From Brumimicrobium aurantiacum (GTDB taxonomy: Bacteria > Bacteroidota > Bacteroidia > Flavobacteriales_D > Crocinitomicaceae): a stretch of DNA of 34,795 bases. Position numbers and translations under genes: made by a program. The notes below the pieces were generated by a model. The model did no database searches and was not told where the DNA came from. It saw only the letters and a program-made list of their open reading frames with translations. The DNA lies in assembly GCF_003402975.1 (NCBI RefSeq), contig NZ_QURB01000013.1, positions 1 through 34,795 of the forward strand, in the 5' to 3' direction. Shown here in pieces: positions 1 through 8,347 of the stretch. How positions within the stretch are numbered: position 1 is the first letter of the stretch; every line of letters begins with the position of its first letter.

Positions 1-130
1 AAGACTTTGAATTTTGTTGTGGCTCTTAATTTCGTTTATTTACGCTGTTTCCTTATTTCTCAATCTATCAAAGAACTTATTTGCTGTTTCTCGTTAATTC
101 AATAACTAAAAACCTTATCTTGCTTTCTCT
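1..130 (-). promoter_or_regulatory. rRNA operon leader (upstream of a 16S gene beyond the window edge)
   Basis: On the minus strand positions 66-79 read TAAGTTCTTTGATA. This is the short conserved motif that precedes 16S rRNA genes in Bacteroidota and is thought to act as an antitermination (boxA-like) signal. It lies downstream of three tandem promoters pointing the same way, and no reading frame occupies the stretch. I infer that this is the transcribed leader of an rRNA operon running leftward out of the window, with the 16S gene starting a short distance left of base 1. The 16S sequence itself is not visible. Confidence 0.75.
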
Positions 131-153
131 AAACTCGTTTGTTTCGAGGAGGA

Positions 154-182
154 CAAAATTAGTGATAATTTTTAACCTGCAA
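154..182 (-). promoter_or_regulatory. rRNA promoter P1 (proximal), TTG-N18-TAATTTTG
   Basis: Read on the minus strand, TTG (180-182) is followed after 18 bases by TAATTTTG (154-161). This fits the Bacteroidota sigma-ABfA consensus TTG-N17-23-TAnnTTTG. It is the nearest of three similar promoters to the rRNA leader, and its -7 box is the most divergent of the three. Confidence 0.7.
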
Positions 183-263
183 GCTTTTTTTTGAATTAAA
201 TTTTAAAAAAGATTTTTGAAGTCTTTTTTGTTTTTTTTTCTAACCTCGCTCGTTTGCGGGGTG

Positions 264-293
264 CAAAGATAGTCACTAAATTTAAAGTAACAA
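264..293 (-). promoter_or_regulatory. rRNA promoter P2, TTG-N19-TATCTTTG
   Basis: On the minus strand TTG (291-293), 19 bases, then TATCTTTG (264-271), followed by CACCCCGCAAACGAG. The same initiation region recurs at P3, so P2 and P3 are diverged copies of one module. The match to the phylum consensus is perfect, including the preferred C after the -7 box. Confidence 0.85.
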
Positions 294-396
294 GCTTTTT
301 TGAATTTTTTATTTAATCTTTTTTTAATCTCACTCCTTATCGCTAAATCGTAATCTTAAATGCTTTTCAAGTTATTCACTGCTCGTTTGCGGGGTG

Positions 397-426
397 CAAA
401 GATACTGAGCTTTTATCAGTAAACAA
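397..426 (-). promoter_or_regulatory. rRNA promoter P3 (distal), TTG-N19-TATCTTTG
   Basis: On the minus strand TTG (424-426), 19 bases, then TATCTTTG (397-404), followed by the same CACCCCGCAAACGAG start region as P2. The -7 boxes of the three promoters are spaced 110 and 133 bases apart. Confidence 0.85.
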
Positions 427-835
427 GCTTTTTGGTAAACTTTATTTAAACTAATTTATAAAACGCTTATAGTCTAACAGTTGTCACTGAAATAAAACAC
501 AAACTAATTGAACAAACTTTAAACTCACTTATATTATTAACCCTTCCATGCTTATAAGCACTCATTATTTCACTTCAACCTATATTAAGGAACTATATAA
601 ACAGTTAAACCAATCACACATATGCGCTATCTTACATTTACTATAATAAGGAAAAGCTTATCTTGAACTACATGTAGTAATCACACCTAAATATAAGTAG
701 ACATATAATATTTGAAAAAATAAAAAAAGCCAACTGCTTATAAAGGTAAAAACAACTAAAAGGATAGATTATAATTTCGGCGCAACAGTATTACTCCCTA
801 AAACTTCGACTTACTGCCAATAACCTACAGCTTAT
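427..835. other. AT-rich intergenic region, no gene seen
   Basis: This stretch separates the distal rRNA promoter from the stop codon of the DUF5686 gene. I see no credible reading frame, RNA gene or strong hairpin. Both flanking transcription units run leftward, so a terminator for the DUF5686 transcript would be expected here, but no GC-rich stem with a T-run is visible. Confidence 0.5.
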
Positions 836-3337
836 TTAGAAATTGAATTTCATACTTCGTTCGTCAAGGATGGCGAAACTGACTTTAAAGGTAGTTCTAG
901 GTGAGATTTGATTTCCGTTAGAAAAGGCAGCATAGGCCCCTATCCTTAATCTTCGTTTTGCAAATTTAAAAACACGTTCTAAACCTGCATAAGCCTCATA
1001 ATGCACCCATTTATGCTCGGGAACCCAGAGATAACCTCCTCCAGCTACAGTAGAAATTCTAGTTTTCTTCATAAAAGGAATCTTATTTATCAAGGCCCCA
1101 TTGAAATGATGGATAAAGTGAGACTCGAAATACCAGTCCTGGGTTGGCAATGTAGAATCTAAGTCTTGATAAGAAAACAATGGGTTTGAAAACCAAATTG
1201 GATCAGAACGTCTATGATACTTCATATCTGGAGCACGTAGCAACTTTTGATTCAAAAACTTACCTGTTGTGATATGATACTTAGATGTTCCAAAAGTAAA
1301 AACCTTAAATGTTTGACGCATTCCAAAACGAATGTAATCATGATTCACTTCACTACCGAAAAGCTTAGGTATTCCTTTTTCATAAAACACATAAAAAGTA
1401 GGCCACTTTGACCCTAATATCACTTTACGATTAGGTTCACGCATGTATTTTTGAAAAGGAGTATAACGAAGTGTAAATTCTGTAATCAAACCATCATAAG
1501 GTTGAAAATCTGTAGGTTCATTATTATCTAAAACTTCATCAAACCAATGAACGAAATTAATATCATCAGATAGTGCTCTTCGGTTAACATAAGTCAAATT
1601 AGATTCTAAATACAATCCATTGAGAATTTCAAAATCATGATACAATGTTCCTGAAGTCCGCTCAATAAAATTATCACGAAGTAGAACTTGGGTTATCGCA
1701 TCGTAAGATCTAATTAATCCATAATTATGTGTAAAAAACAAACCTACTCTTGATTGTCGAAATGGATTATAGAGATGCGTAACATTCGCGGCTCCTTTCA
1801 CATCTCCATTCAACAAACCAACATCGGATCTAACAAATGCATTTATTGTTTTTTCATTATCCCATTTTTTAAAGTAATCAATATCTGGCCCAATTCGAGG
1901 ACCTGCGATATAAATTGGTCTCATCATAGCAGCCAATGAACTAAAAGACCATTGTGTCTTTTTTGCCCTATTTCGTCGATCAATACCAAACCATACAACC
2001 TTCCAAAAATTAATCTTATTAAAAACCGAATCAATAGAATCGAGATAAGATGACTTTGTAAACAATCGTTCAATACTGTCTTGTTTTCTAATGTAATTTT
2101 GTTCTTCAAGGGTTAACGGCGTTAATCTTGATGACGTCCAATAACTCGAGTCTCTTTCATATGCCTCTTTAGTCGTCACAGCTACTTCATTTCCAAAGTG
2201 ATTTTTATCAAATTGAGGATTAAAATCATAGTTAGAATAATTAACTATTGTTCTCCCATTAAATATCTCCTTACGGTAAGAAACTGAATAATCCATTGTC
2301 TGACTTTTCAAGACACACATCGAATCTCCATAAATTTCAAAATCTTGAGCAATTGAAAACTCATCATAAATGTACAAGTTACCTTTTACGATTTTAAACT
2401 CAAGCTTCTCGACTAGCCATGTACTGTCTTGAATATAGACAAAACCATCCAGCGTTGAAACAGAACTGCTTCTCGATGATATTTTAATTTTATTTAAAAC
2501 AGGGAGTGAATCTCTTTGAATCTTATCCACTAATTGATACTTATAGGAAAGAATCCCGGCAGTTGAAATAGGTGAAAGTATTGGTGACTTACTCAAGTCA
2601 TTCAAATACATTGTATTTTGAAAGAAGTTAAAATGAGATTTTGCTGTTGTTGTAAAATAAAGGTTCCGATCATCCCCTCGTTTTTTATAAGCTGTTCTAA
2701 TTTCTTTAATATTATTTGGTGGAGCGTAACTTCGGTGCATCTCTACTTCTATCATATTGAGATTGCTAATTTGATCAAGCTTTTTACGTTTCAATTCTTC
2801 TACATCATCAAAACGCGCATCCTCTTCATCTTTTTCCTGATCCTCAAAGTAATCTTCCCATCCTTTTTCTGTTAGCGATTTTTTATCTCTAGCCCGAATA
2901 TAAACATCACTTGAATAAGGAAACTGATTATAATCAAATTGAGATTTGTGCTCTACGGTTTTCAAAACGATCTCCCTTCCAACATTCCTTCGTTTTACAG
3001 AAACATCATATTCTTCCAGAGATTTGATATTCACTGGAAACAGCTGCATATGCTGAACATTATCTTTTTCGTTAATAATAGTATAATATTCACGAGTTTC
3101 AAAACCAGTAGCAGATACAACTATATAATACTCTCCCACCTGAAGTCTCATCAAATAATTACCATCAATATCTGCACGGGTCCTTAGATCGCTATTGTTT
3201 TTAACATATATATCAGCAAAAGGAATTCCAATATTGCTTTCATCAACAATCTTCCCTTTCAACACATATTGTCCAATACTCGTATTTCCAATAAATACGA
3301 AAACAATAAAAATCAGATATATTGGAAAGTTTTTCAT
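836..3337 (-). CDS. DUF5686 / carboxypeptidase-like regulatory domain outer-membrane protein
   Basis: The 833-residue product starts with a signal peptide (MKNFPIYLIFIVFVFIGNTS, ending near Q23). A CarboxypepD_reg-like beta-sandwich follows at about residues 26-100 (KGKIVDESNIGIPFADIYVK, DGNYLMRL, YYIVVSATGFE). The remainder is a long segment typical of DUF5686, with beta-strand periodicity towards the C terminus that suggests an outer-membrane barrel. The N-terminal domain resembles the plug-side extension of TonB-dependent systems, but no TonB box or SusC signature is present. The family is common in Bacteroidota and its function is unknown. It lies 116 bases downstream of the small membrane protein gene and could share the coaX-lptC transcript or have its own promoter; none was recognised. 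The family call is firm, the localisation inferred. Confidence 0.85.
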   Translation of the reverse strand: MKNFPIYLIFIVFVFIGNTSIGQYVLKGKIVDESNIGIPFADIYVKNNSDLRTRADIDGNYLMRLQVGEYYIVVSATGFETREYYTIINEKDNVQHMQLFPVNIKSLEEYDVSVKRRNVGREIVLKTVEHKSQFDYNQFPYSSDVYIRARDKKSLTEKGWEDYFEDQEKDEEDARFDDVEELKRKKLDQISNLNMIEVEMHRSYAPPNNIKEIRTAYKKRGDDRNLYFTTTAKSHFNFFQNTMYLNDLSKSPILSPISTAGILSYKYQLVDKIQRDSLPVLNKIKISSRSSSVSTLDGFVYIQDSTWLVEKLEFKIVKGNLYIYDEFSIAQDFEIYGDSMCVLKSQTMDYSVSYRKEIFNGRTIVNYSNYDFNPQFDKNHFGNEVAVTTKEAYERDSSYWTSSRLTPLTLEEQNYIRKQDSIERLFTKSSYLDSIDSVFNKINFWKVVWFGIDRRNRAKKTQWSFSSLAAMMRPIYIAGPRIGPDIDYFKKWDNEKTINAFVRSDVGLLNGDVKGAANVTHLYNPFRQSRVGLFFTHNYGLIRSYDAITQVLLRDNFIERTSGTLYHDFEILNGLYLESNLTYVNRRALSDDINFVHWFDEVLDNNEPTDFQPYDGLITEFTLRYTPFQKYMREPNRKVILGSKWPTFYVFYEKGIPKLFGSEVNHDYIRFGMRQTFKVFTFGTSKYHITTGKFLNQKLLRAPDMKYHRRSDPIWFSNPLFSYQDLDSTLPTQDWYFESHFIHHFNGALINKIPFMKKTRISTVAGGGYLWVPEHKWVHYEAYAGLERVFKFAKRRLRIGAYAAFSNGNQISPRTTFKVSFAILDERSMKFNF

Positions 3338-3453
3338 TTAAAAATCAAAACAAACATCATTGGGTGTATTATTTTATCAGGTGAAATTAAATGAAAGTGA
3401 TTAAAATAAATAATTTTAGTTAGTAAAAACAGCTTTCATCAGCTCAACAAAGC

Positions 3454-3675
3454 CTACTTCTTTTTATTCTGTTCATTAAGGAATTCTTGATGTTTAATCA
3501 TTCTCTTCATCATGGCTCTTCTAATTAAGTATAGCACCAAAATAAAAAAACCTAAAAAATAGTATGCACTCCATCGTTCAAACCCATCAATTACCCCAAG
3601 AACAGTAACACCTACAAAAATTGTTATTCCAACGAACAACAATACTTTCATCATTATTTTATTATACGTTTCCAT
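3454..3675 (-). CDS. Small two-helix membrane protein of unknown function
   Basis: The 73-residue product has two hydrophobic segments (about residues 9-27 and 37-54), then a basic tail (RRAMMKRMIKHQEF, ending NEQNKKK). No known family was recognised. Its start codon is only 4 bases from the lptC stop, so it is almost certainly cotranscribed with lptC. The topology suggests a hairpin in the inner membrane with both ends in the cytoplasm. A role alongside LptC is possible from position alone but is not shown by the sequence. Confidence 0.7.
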   Translation of the reverse strand: METYNKIMMKVLLFVGITIFVGVTVLGVIDGFERWSAYYFLGFFILVLYLIRRAMMKRMIKHQEFLNEQNKKK

Positions 3676-3679
3676 TTGA

Positions 3680-4237
3680 TTAATCCTTTAAGTAAATTTT
3701 TGCGGTTGGTTTAAAAAACTGAGCGGTGTCAAAAGCAGGGGTCGTCCATGCACCAACACCCGACAATATCATATCTGGAGAGCGGATTACAACATCTTGA
3801 TCTGTATAAACTGAATCTCCTTTTTTATGATAATAAAGCACCTCACTCTCAAGTGTCTTTTCTTGTTCTAGATTCATTAGTTTCACACTATCTCTAACTG
3901 TAATATTACCTGTACCACCATCAATCTGACCATATAAAGAAGTCAAAACAGAGCCAACAGTTCCGTCATCTTTATAGAAATTCACCTTTAAACCATCTTT
4001 AAAGATTGTAACATCTTTAGGTTTAGCATAGGTTTCTGCGATTGTGGCAAAAATTTCAATTTGAGCATAGCCAGAGTCAGTATAAATAACATGCATCATT
4101 TCACTGGTTTCATCTGGATCATTTGGGTGTGAGGTAATTTTTTTGACTTTATCCAAGTCGTTTTCACATGAAAAAAAGATTCCCATCATGAAAATCATGA
4201 CAGGAATCAAATATATTTTAAACGTTATGTTGTTCAA
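3680..4237 (-). CDS. lptC: LptC-family LPS export lipoprotein
   Basis: The 185-residue protein has an N-terminal hydrophobic segment ending in a lipobox-like FFSC at residues 21-24, so it is probably a lipoprotein. The body resembles the LptC/OstA-type beta-jellyroll: repeated short strands such as DVTIFKDGLKVNFYKDDG, VRDSVKLMN and YTDQDVVIRSPD. In the Lpt pathway LptC takes lipopolysaccharide from the LptB2FG transporter and hands it to the periplasmic bridge. In Flavobacteriia this gene often sits downstream of coaX and a TPR-like gene, as here. The neighbouring stop and start codons are 3-4 bases away on each side. Bacteroidota LptC proteins diverge from the E. coli one, so the call relies on fold-type pattern plus synteny. 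Confidence 0.75.
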   Translation of the reverse strand: MNNITFKIYLIPVMIFMMGIFFSCENDLDKVKKITSHPNDPDETSEMMHVIYTDSGYAQIEIFATIAETYAKPKDVTIFKDGLKVNFYKDDGTVGSVLTSLYGQIDGGTGNITVRDSVKLMNLEQEKTLESEVLYYHKKGDSVYTDQDVVIRSPDMILSGVGAWTTPAFDTAQFFKPTAKIYLKD

Positions 4238-4240
4238 GAT

Positions 4241-5515
4241 TTAGTATGTTTTAATCGTAAACGTCTTATTCCAACATTTCAACTCTACAGTCTCTCCAAC
4301 AGATTTATCTTCATTAAAGATATCACTTGAAGTAGGCGCTTGACTTTTCATAGAACTAATCAATGCTGAGTTACCAGATTTTTCTGCTAATTCAACAGCA
4401 TAATAATAATTCGCTTTACGCTCGAAAGTAGAAACACCACAATCACTAGTTGTTGCACTTACACTTTTTGCAGCAATCTCATACCCTTTACTTGAGTTTT
4501 TACCACTTACAGCTAATCCGGCGTTGTGTGCAGACTTAAAGCTCCCTGCTTTATAATATGCATTTGCAATCTCAAATTCGATATCACTTTTTTGATCTGC
4601 ATCTTCAGTCATTCCTTTCGCTTCAGTGAAAGTCTGAATTGCTTGACTAGTTTTTCCTTGACTAATTAATAATTTTGCTTTTGCTAGTACAGCACCAACA
4701 GATGGATCAATTGCAATAATTGTATCAACTAGAGATGCATAAACTGGACTTGAAGTACATTCTTGTTTTTCAAGTAAAGCCATAAAGTTGTTTACTGTCG
4801 ATTTTTTAGTTTCAACATCTTGTGGTAGTTCATTCATGAAACTTTCAATTTCTGGAACGATAGACTCACAATCTGTAACAGCTCTATCCATGTATACTGA
4901 AACGAAATCTACTACTGCTGCTCCCATTTCACCTTTATTGGCATAATCTGTCAATTTAAAGTATTCAGTAATAATTCTTTTCTTGTATTCACTTTTAGCT
5001 TTTTCGTCTTGCTCTTGAACCCAAAGATTATAAAGATTCACATAATACTGTTGTAAGAATCCTTTGTTTACATCTTTTCCTTCGTGGTGAATCCCAATTC
5101 TATAAGCATCATCAGCTTTCTTCATGTTACCTGGTTTCCCTTGCATCATATAGTAATAACCAAGGTATGCTTGCCAGTCTTTTTGAACACCATGTGTTTC
5201 CTGAGCCGTTTCATAAACTGAAATCAATGTATCTAGATAAGCTGCTTTCGTTGAATCATCAGCTGCATTTTTCATTGATTTTTGAACTGAATAAATAAAA
5301 GGATTATAGAAGACCATTTCCAAAGTACCGCATTCTTTTTGGGCACGAATATAAGATCTTGTAACCTTTTCATATTCTTTTGCTTTATAAGCATTACCTG
5401 CAATTGCTTTATACCTTGTACACTCGTTTGGCTCATTACCTCCATCTTGTGCGAAGTTTGTCATTCCTAAACTCAAAGTAAAAAGAGTTCCTAATATTAA
5501 TTTTCCTATTTTCAT
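4241..5515 (-). CDS. Secreted TPR-like repeat protein
   Basis: The 424-residue product has a signal peptide (MKIGKLILGTLFTLSLG, cleaved near the Q at 23) and then mostly amphipathic helices. Several pairs look like tetratricopeptide units (GNAYKAKEYEKVTRSYIRAQ near residue 40; AYLGYYYMMQGKPGNMKKAD near 120; ANAYYKAGSFKSAHNAGLAV near 320). It is probably a periplasmic scaffold. It lies between a beta-barrel gene and lptC, 3 and 14 bases from its neighbours, in the conserved Flavobacteriia order coaX - barrel - TPR - lptC. The link to envelope assembly is inferred from context only. Confidence 0.75.
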   Translation of the reverse strand: MKIGKLILGTLFTLSLGMTNFAQDGGNEPNECTRYKAIAGNAYKAKEYEKVTRSYIRAQKECGTLEMVFYNPFIYSVQKSMKNAADDSTKAAYLDTLISVYETAQETHGVQKDWQAYLGYYYMMQGKPGNMKKADDAYRIGIHHEGKDVNKGFLQQYYVNLYNLWVQEQDEKAKSEYKKRIITEYFKLTDYANKGEMGAAVVDFVSVYMDRAVTDCESIVPEIESFMNELPQDVETKKSTVNNFMALLEKQECTSSPVYASLVDTIIAIDPSVGAVLAKAKLLISQGKTSQAIQTFTEAKGMTEDADQKSDIEFEIANAYYKAGSFKSAHNAGLAVSGKNSSKGYEIAAKSVSATTSDCGVSTFERKANYYYAVELAEKSGNSALISSMKSQAPTSSDIFNEDKSVGETVELKCWNKTFTIKTY

Positions 5516-5529
5516 TTTATTTATAATTG

Positions 5530-6882
5530 TTAATCAAGTTTGTATTTTCGAAACCATTTATCATAACCAGGAGCAATATTTATGCCGAGTTTAAATCCAT
5601 AGTAATTTTCTCTTAGCACTCCATCTCCAGCATTCCCGCCTAAAGAACCATAAGTCCCTGATATATTTAAAGTTGAAACTGACCTTGCCATAATTAATGG
5701 AATCCCAATTCCTGCTGTCATCCCTTGATCAATTAATTGAGTACCATTTACCTCATAAGGTGTATTTACGGAATATGCACCCACTCTATATCTTATTTTA
5801 TCTAAAAAACCAACATAAGCTGATCGATCTGTTGCAAGTCTATGCCTAACAAACTCAAAACCTAACCTCAATGAACTAGAATTTACATATTGTCCCGTTG
5901 TCACTGAAGCGTTAAAGTCCTCTTTATAGGATCCCCAATCTTCACTTGCATATTCCATTGTTAACATATAAGAGGGTAACTTTGAACTTCTTGAAGTACT
6001 GTCATTTTGTGGAGTATAGGTATACGTTAGTCCCACGCTTGTTTTTGTGGCTAAATAAACATTTCCATCAATTGTTCCAGAACTATAGAGCGTATCGTAA
6101 GTTGGCAGACTATAGTAATTTGAAAAATAAACATTAGATTCTGTTTTTTCAAAATTTAATTCTTTCCCTGGGCGATAAACTCCTGCCACCCTGAAACTAT
6201 GTGTTAGATTTGGTCTAAAGTCATAATTCAATCCAAATTCAAATCCGAAATCTTTAGCACGCAATGTTTGTCTATTGAATCCTCCAGATTGAATTGAGCT
6301 TTCATTACGGTATACTATTCTTTCATCCTCTAATTGTCCAAAGTAATATTTCCCATTAACACCGACAGACAAACTTTGTTTTCTACCGTCTAAAATATTT
6401 CCAGAAAGACCAATCATAAACTCTTGAAGATCACCACTTCCTGTGTAATCATAAAACACACTATCACCGTTAACCATCTCATAATCATTAATTTCATAAC
6501 CTCTTCTACTGAGTGGTTTCAAACCTGCTGCTATTCCTAAACGATTTGCAAAAGGAATAACCAATGCAAAATGAGTTAACCCAGTATATCTACCACTAGA
6601 TTCCATTCCATTGTTAGAAAAACGTTTCTCTTCGTGAGCGATCCCCATTGAGAATAATGGATTTTGTTTGGCTGTTAAGGAATAAGTAGACGGATTGTAT
6701 AAATTCGTTTGACTTGAATCTATCAATGCAGTTGCTGCACCTCCAAGTGCCGATGTATACGCATTTCCATAATACCCCAAGTCACCAATACCTCTTGACG
6801 AATATGGGCTATTGGTACTGTTTTGTACAAGCGCTGTTCCACTTAGTACAATAAATAATGTCACCAATAAACTTCTATACAT
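5530..6882 (-). CDS. Outer-membrane beta-barrel protein (FadL/OmpP1-like)
   Basis: The 450-residue protein has a signal peptide (MYRSLLVTLFIVLSGTALVQ) and an early segment, NSPYSSRGIGDLGYYGNAYT then ALGGAATAL and NPSTYSL, typical of Bacteroidota relatives of the long-chain fatty-acid porin FadL. The rest alternates polar and aromatic strands (for example LTHFALVIPFANRLGIAAGL) as in a transmembrane barrel. Its start overlaps the end of coaX by 8 bases, which indicates translational coupling. The substrate is unknown; FadL-like describes the fold only. Confidence 0.78.
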   Translation of the reverse strand: MYRSLLVTLFIVLSGTALVQNSTNSPYSSRGIGDLGYYGNAYTSALGGAATALIDSSQTNLYNPSTYSLTAKQNPLFSMGIAHEEKRFSNNGMESSGRYTGLTHFALVIPFANRLGIAAGLKPLSRRGYEINDYEMVNGDSVFYDYTGSGDLQEFMIGLSGNILDGRKQSLSVGVNGKYYFGQLEDERIVYRNESSIQSGGFNRQTLRAKDFGFEFGLNYDFRPNLTHSFRVAGVYRPGKELNFEKTESNVYFSNYYSLPTYDTLYSSGTIDGNVYLATKTSVGLTYTYTPQNDSTSRSSKLPSYMLTMEYASEDWGSYKEDFNASVTTGQYVNSSSLRLGFEFVRHRLATDRSAYVGFLDKIRYRVGAYSVNTPYEVNGTQLIDQGMTAGIGIPLIMARSVSTLNISGTYGSLGGNAGDGVLRENYYGFKLGINIAPGYDKWFRKYKLD

Positions 6883-7609
6883 TGTGTTTTAGAATTAAAT
6901 GCAAACCTTTCACGGTTAAATTAACATCCGCAAAGATGCTATTTTTTAACTCTTTATCAAATCTTTTGCTGTCTCCACCTGTCAAAAAAATTGTTAACGG
7001 TTGATATTGTTGACTATAATGACTTATAAAACCTTCAATCTCTTTTTGAATTCCGTTTAAAACACCAGACATCATTGCATTTCTCGTAGAATCACCGACT
7101 AGACTTGTCTTTTCTTCTAATTCTAATAATGGCAGTGCTCCAGTAAATTCGTGCATGGCTTTCAAGCGCATATTATAACCAGGCGAAATAGAACCACCTT
7201 TGAACGCTCCATTTTGAATAAAGTCAAACTTAAGACAAGTACCGATATCAATTACTAAACTATTTTCTGTTTTAGAAAAATGATTTGCTGCAACTGCATT
7301 CGCTATTCGATCTGCACCTAAAGTATCTGGAGTGGAATAATCCAATAAAGAAATAGGTAAAGGAGTTACATTGCTCAAAACAATGTTTGGTTGCAAGGTT
7401 TTTTCAATCCATTTTTGATTTTCAGGGCTCAAAACTGACGATAAAATCGAATTTGTATCTTTTTTTAAAAATAATTTTGAATTTATTTTTTCTTTTTCGT
7501 CCATAGAGAAGGTGTCGACCGCTACAATCTCATCACATTCAAAATCAACAACTTTAACTCTTGTATTTCCTGCATCAACGATGCAATATTTCGTTTTTTT
7601 TTGTCTCAC
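6875..7609 (-). CDS. coaX: Type III pantothenate kinase
   Basis: CoaX phosphorylates pantothenate in the first committed step of coenzyme A synthesis. The 244-residue product shows the ASKHA-fold signatures: DAGNT at 12-16 (phosphate 1), GADR at 98-101, DIGT at 121-124 (phosphate 2) and GGSISPG at 138-144. The length is normal. The start codon is GTG (7607-7609), because no ATG occurs before residue 36. A run of nine A lies a few codons in (7594-7602 on the opposite strand). A TAACTTTG sequence ends 5 bases before the GTG (7614-7621), with TTG 23 bases further upstream, so the mRNA might be leaderless; this is inference. First gene of the envelope operon. Confidence 0.92.
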   Translation of the reverse strand: MRQKKTKYCIVDAGNTRVKVVDFECDEIVAVDTFSMDEKEKINSKLFLKKDTNSILSSVLSPENQKWIEKTLQPNIVLSNVTPLPISLLDYSTPDTLGADRIANAVAANHFSKTENSLVIDIGTCLKFDFIQNGAFKGGSISPGYNMRLKAMHEFTGALPLLELEEKTSLVGDSTRNAMMSGVLNGIQKEIEGFISHYSQQYQPLTIFLTGGDSKRFDKELKNSIFADVNLTVKGLHLILKHNV

Positions 7610-7677
7610 AAGACAAAGTTAACAGAAGATTTTAAAAAAAAATTCAAAAAGATGCCCTCAAAACAAAATAAGTTCAG

Positions 7678-7685
7678 TATCTTTG
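7678..7685 (+). promoter_or_regulatory. -7 box (TATCTTTG) of the tRNA-Phe promoter
   Basis: TATCTTTG followed by CCCCC lies 37 bases before the tRNA. It is a perfect -7 element with the C/G-rich start region typical of stable-RNA promoters in this phylum. No good TTG is found 17-23 bases upstream. Confidence 0.65.
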
Positions 7686-7722
7686 CCCCCACCTAACCAA
7701 ATAACTTGTTTGAAAAAACAAC

Positions 7723-7795
7723 GGTGATGTAGCTCAGTTGGTAGAGCAAAGGACTGAAAATCCTTGTGTCGGCGGTTCGATTCCGTCCATCACCA
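7723..7795 (+). tRNA. tRNA-Phe (GAA)
   Basis: A complete cloverleaf can be drawn. The acceptor GGTGATG pairs with CATCACC (7788-7794), discriminator A7795. The D-arm is GCTCAGTTGGTAGAGC, the anticodon arm AAGGA-CTGAAAA-TCCTT with anticodon GAA, and the T-arm GGCGG-TTCGATT-CCGTC (one weak pair). The 3' CCA is not encoded. Confidence 0.97.
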
Positions 7796-7801
7796 CAAAA
7801 C

Positions 7802-7842
7802 AATCCCAATACTTTGAATTTCATTGTATTGGGATTTTTGTT
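7802..7842 (+). terminator. Rho-independent terminator of tRNA-Phe
   Basis: AATCCCAATAC (7802-7812) pairs perfectly with GTATTGGGATT (7826-7836) around a 13-base loop, and the T-run follows directly (7835-7839). Confidence 0.85.
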
Positions 7843-7917
7843 TACAAGCAATTCAGTGTAATACATAAAAATAGTGAACATCCCTGTTCACTTTATATTA
7901 CAATGAAGAGTAAAAAC

Positions 7918-8109
7918 TTATAATTCATCGATGTATTTCTTAATCGTTTCTTTACCTTCTCCTGTTTTCTGTTGGAGTTTACCGATTAATTCATCTTCTT
8001 TACCTTCTTCATATTTTAAATCATCATCAGTAAGGTCAGCATATTTTTGCTTTAACTTACCTTTCAATTCATTCCAACTACCTTTTATTTTATCCTCTGT
8101 TGAGCTCAT
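7918..8109 (-). CDS. CsbD-like stress-response protein
   Basis: The 63-residue, highly charged product matches the CsbD family throughout: an N-terminal helix with [20 protein letters not shown] and a second half with [19 protein letters not shown]. CsbD-type proteins are small soluble proteins induced by general or envelope stress; their biochemical role is unknown. It is monocistronic and converges on the tRNA-Phe terminator. No clear TAnnTTTG promoter was found in the 240 bases upstream. Confidence 0.85.
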   Translation of the reverse strand: MSSTEDKIKGSWNELKGKLKQKYADLTDDDLKYEEGKEDELIGKLQQKTGEGKETIKKYIDEL

Positions 8110-8279
8110 AATGTATTTTTTTAGTTATTTATATTTATTAGTTTAACAGTAATTTAGCAAAAAGGTTTTAAGTTAGTGGTATTAATGCTGTTAAAAATCA
8201 ATAAACATTCTTGCTCAAAAGATTAACCCGGAAATAAAAGTCCTTATAAAAGGAAGTATATAAATTATTGTAAAAAGTA

Positions 8280-8308
8280 TTGTGTAGATTAAAAACCCAT
8301 TATCTTTG
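8280..8308 (+). promoter_or_regulatory. marC promoter, TTG-N18-TATCTTTG
   Basis: TTG (8280-8282), 18 bases, then TATCTTTG (8301-8308) and CACAC. It matches the Bacteroidota consensus and lies 39 bases before the marC start codon. Confidence 0.8.
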
Positions 8309-8347
8309 CACACTTTTTAAAATTATACATAAATAAAACAACTGATT

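Noticed and set aside
154-426. Three similar segments near the left end as a CRISPR-like or mobile repeat
   Set aside because: Each segment is a TTG-N18/19-TAnnTTTG promoter pointing into an rRNA leader; promoter duplication explains them. No CRISPR array was seen anywhere in the window.
7693-7881. 62-codon minus-strand frame with GDGRNRTADTRIFSPLL
   Set aside because: It is the reverse translation of the tRNA-Phe gene and its flanks, a well-known annotation artefact.
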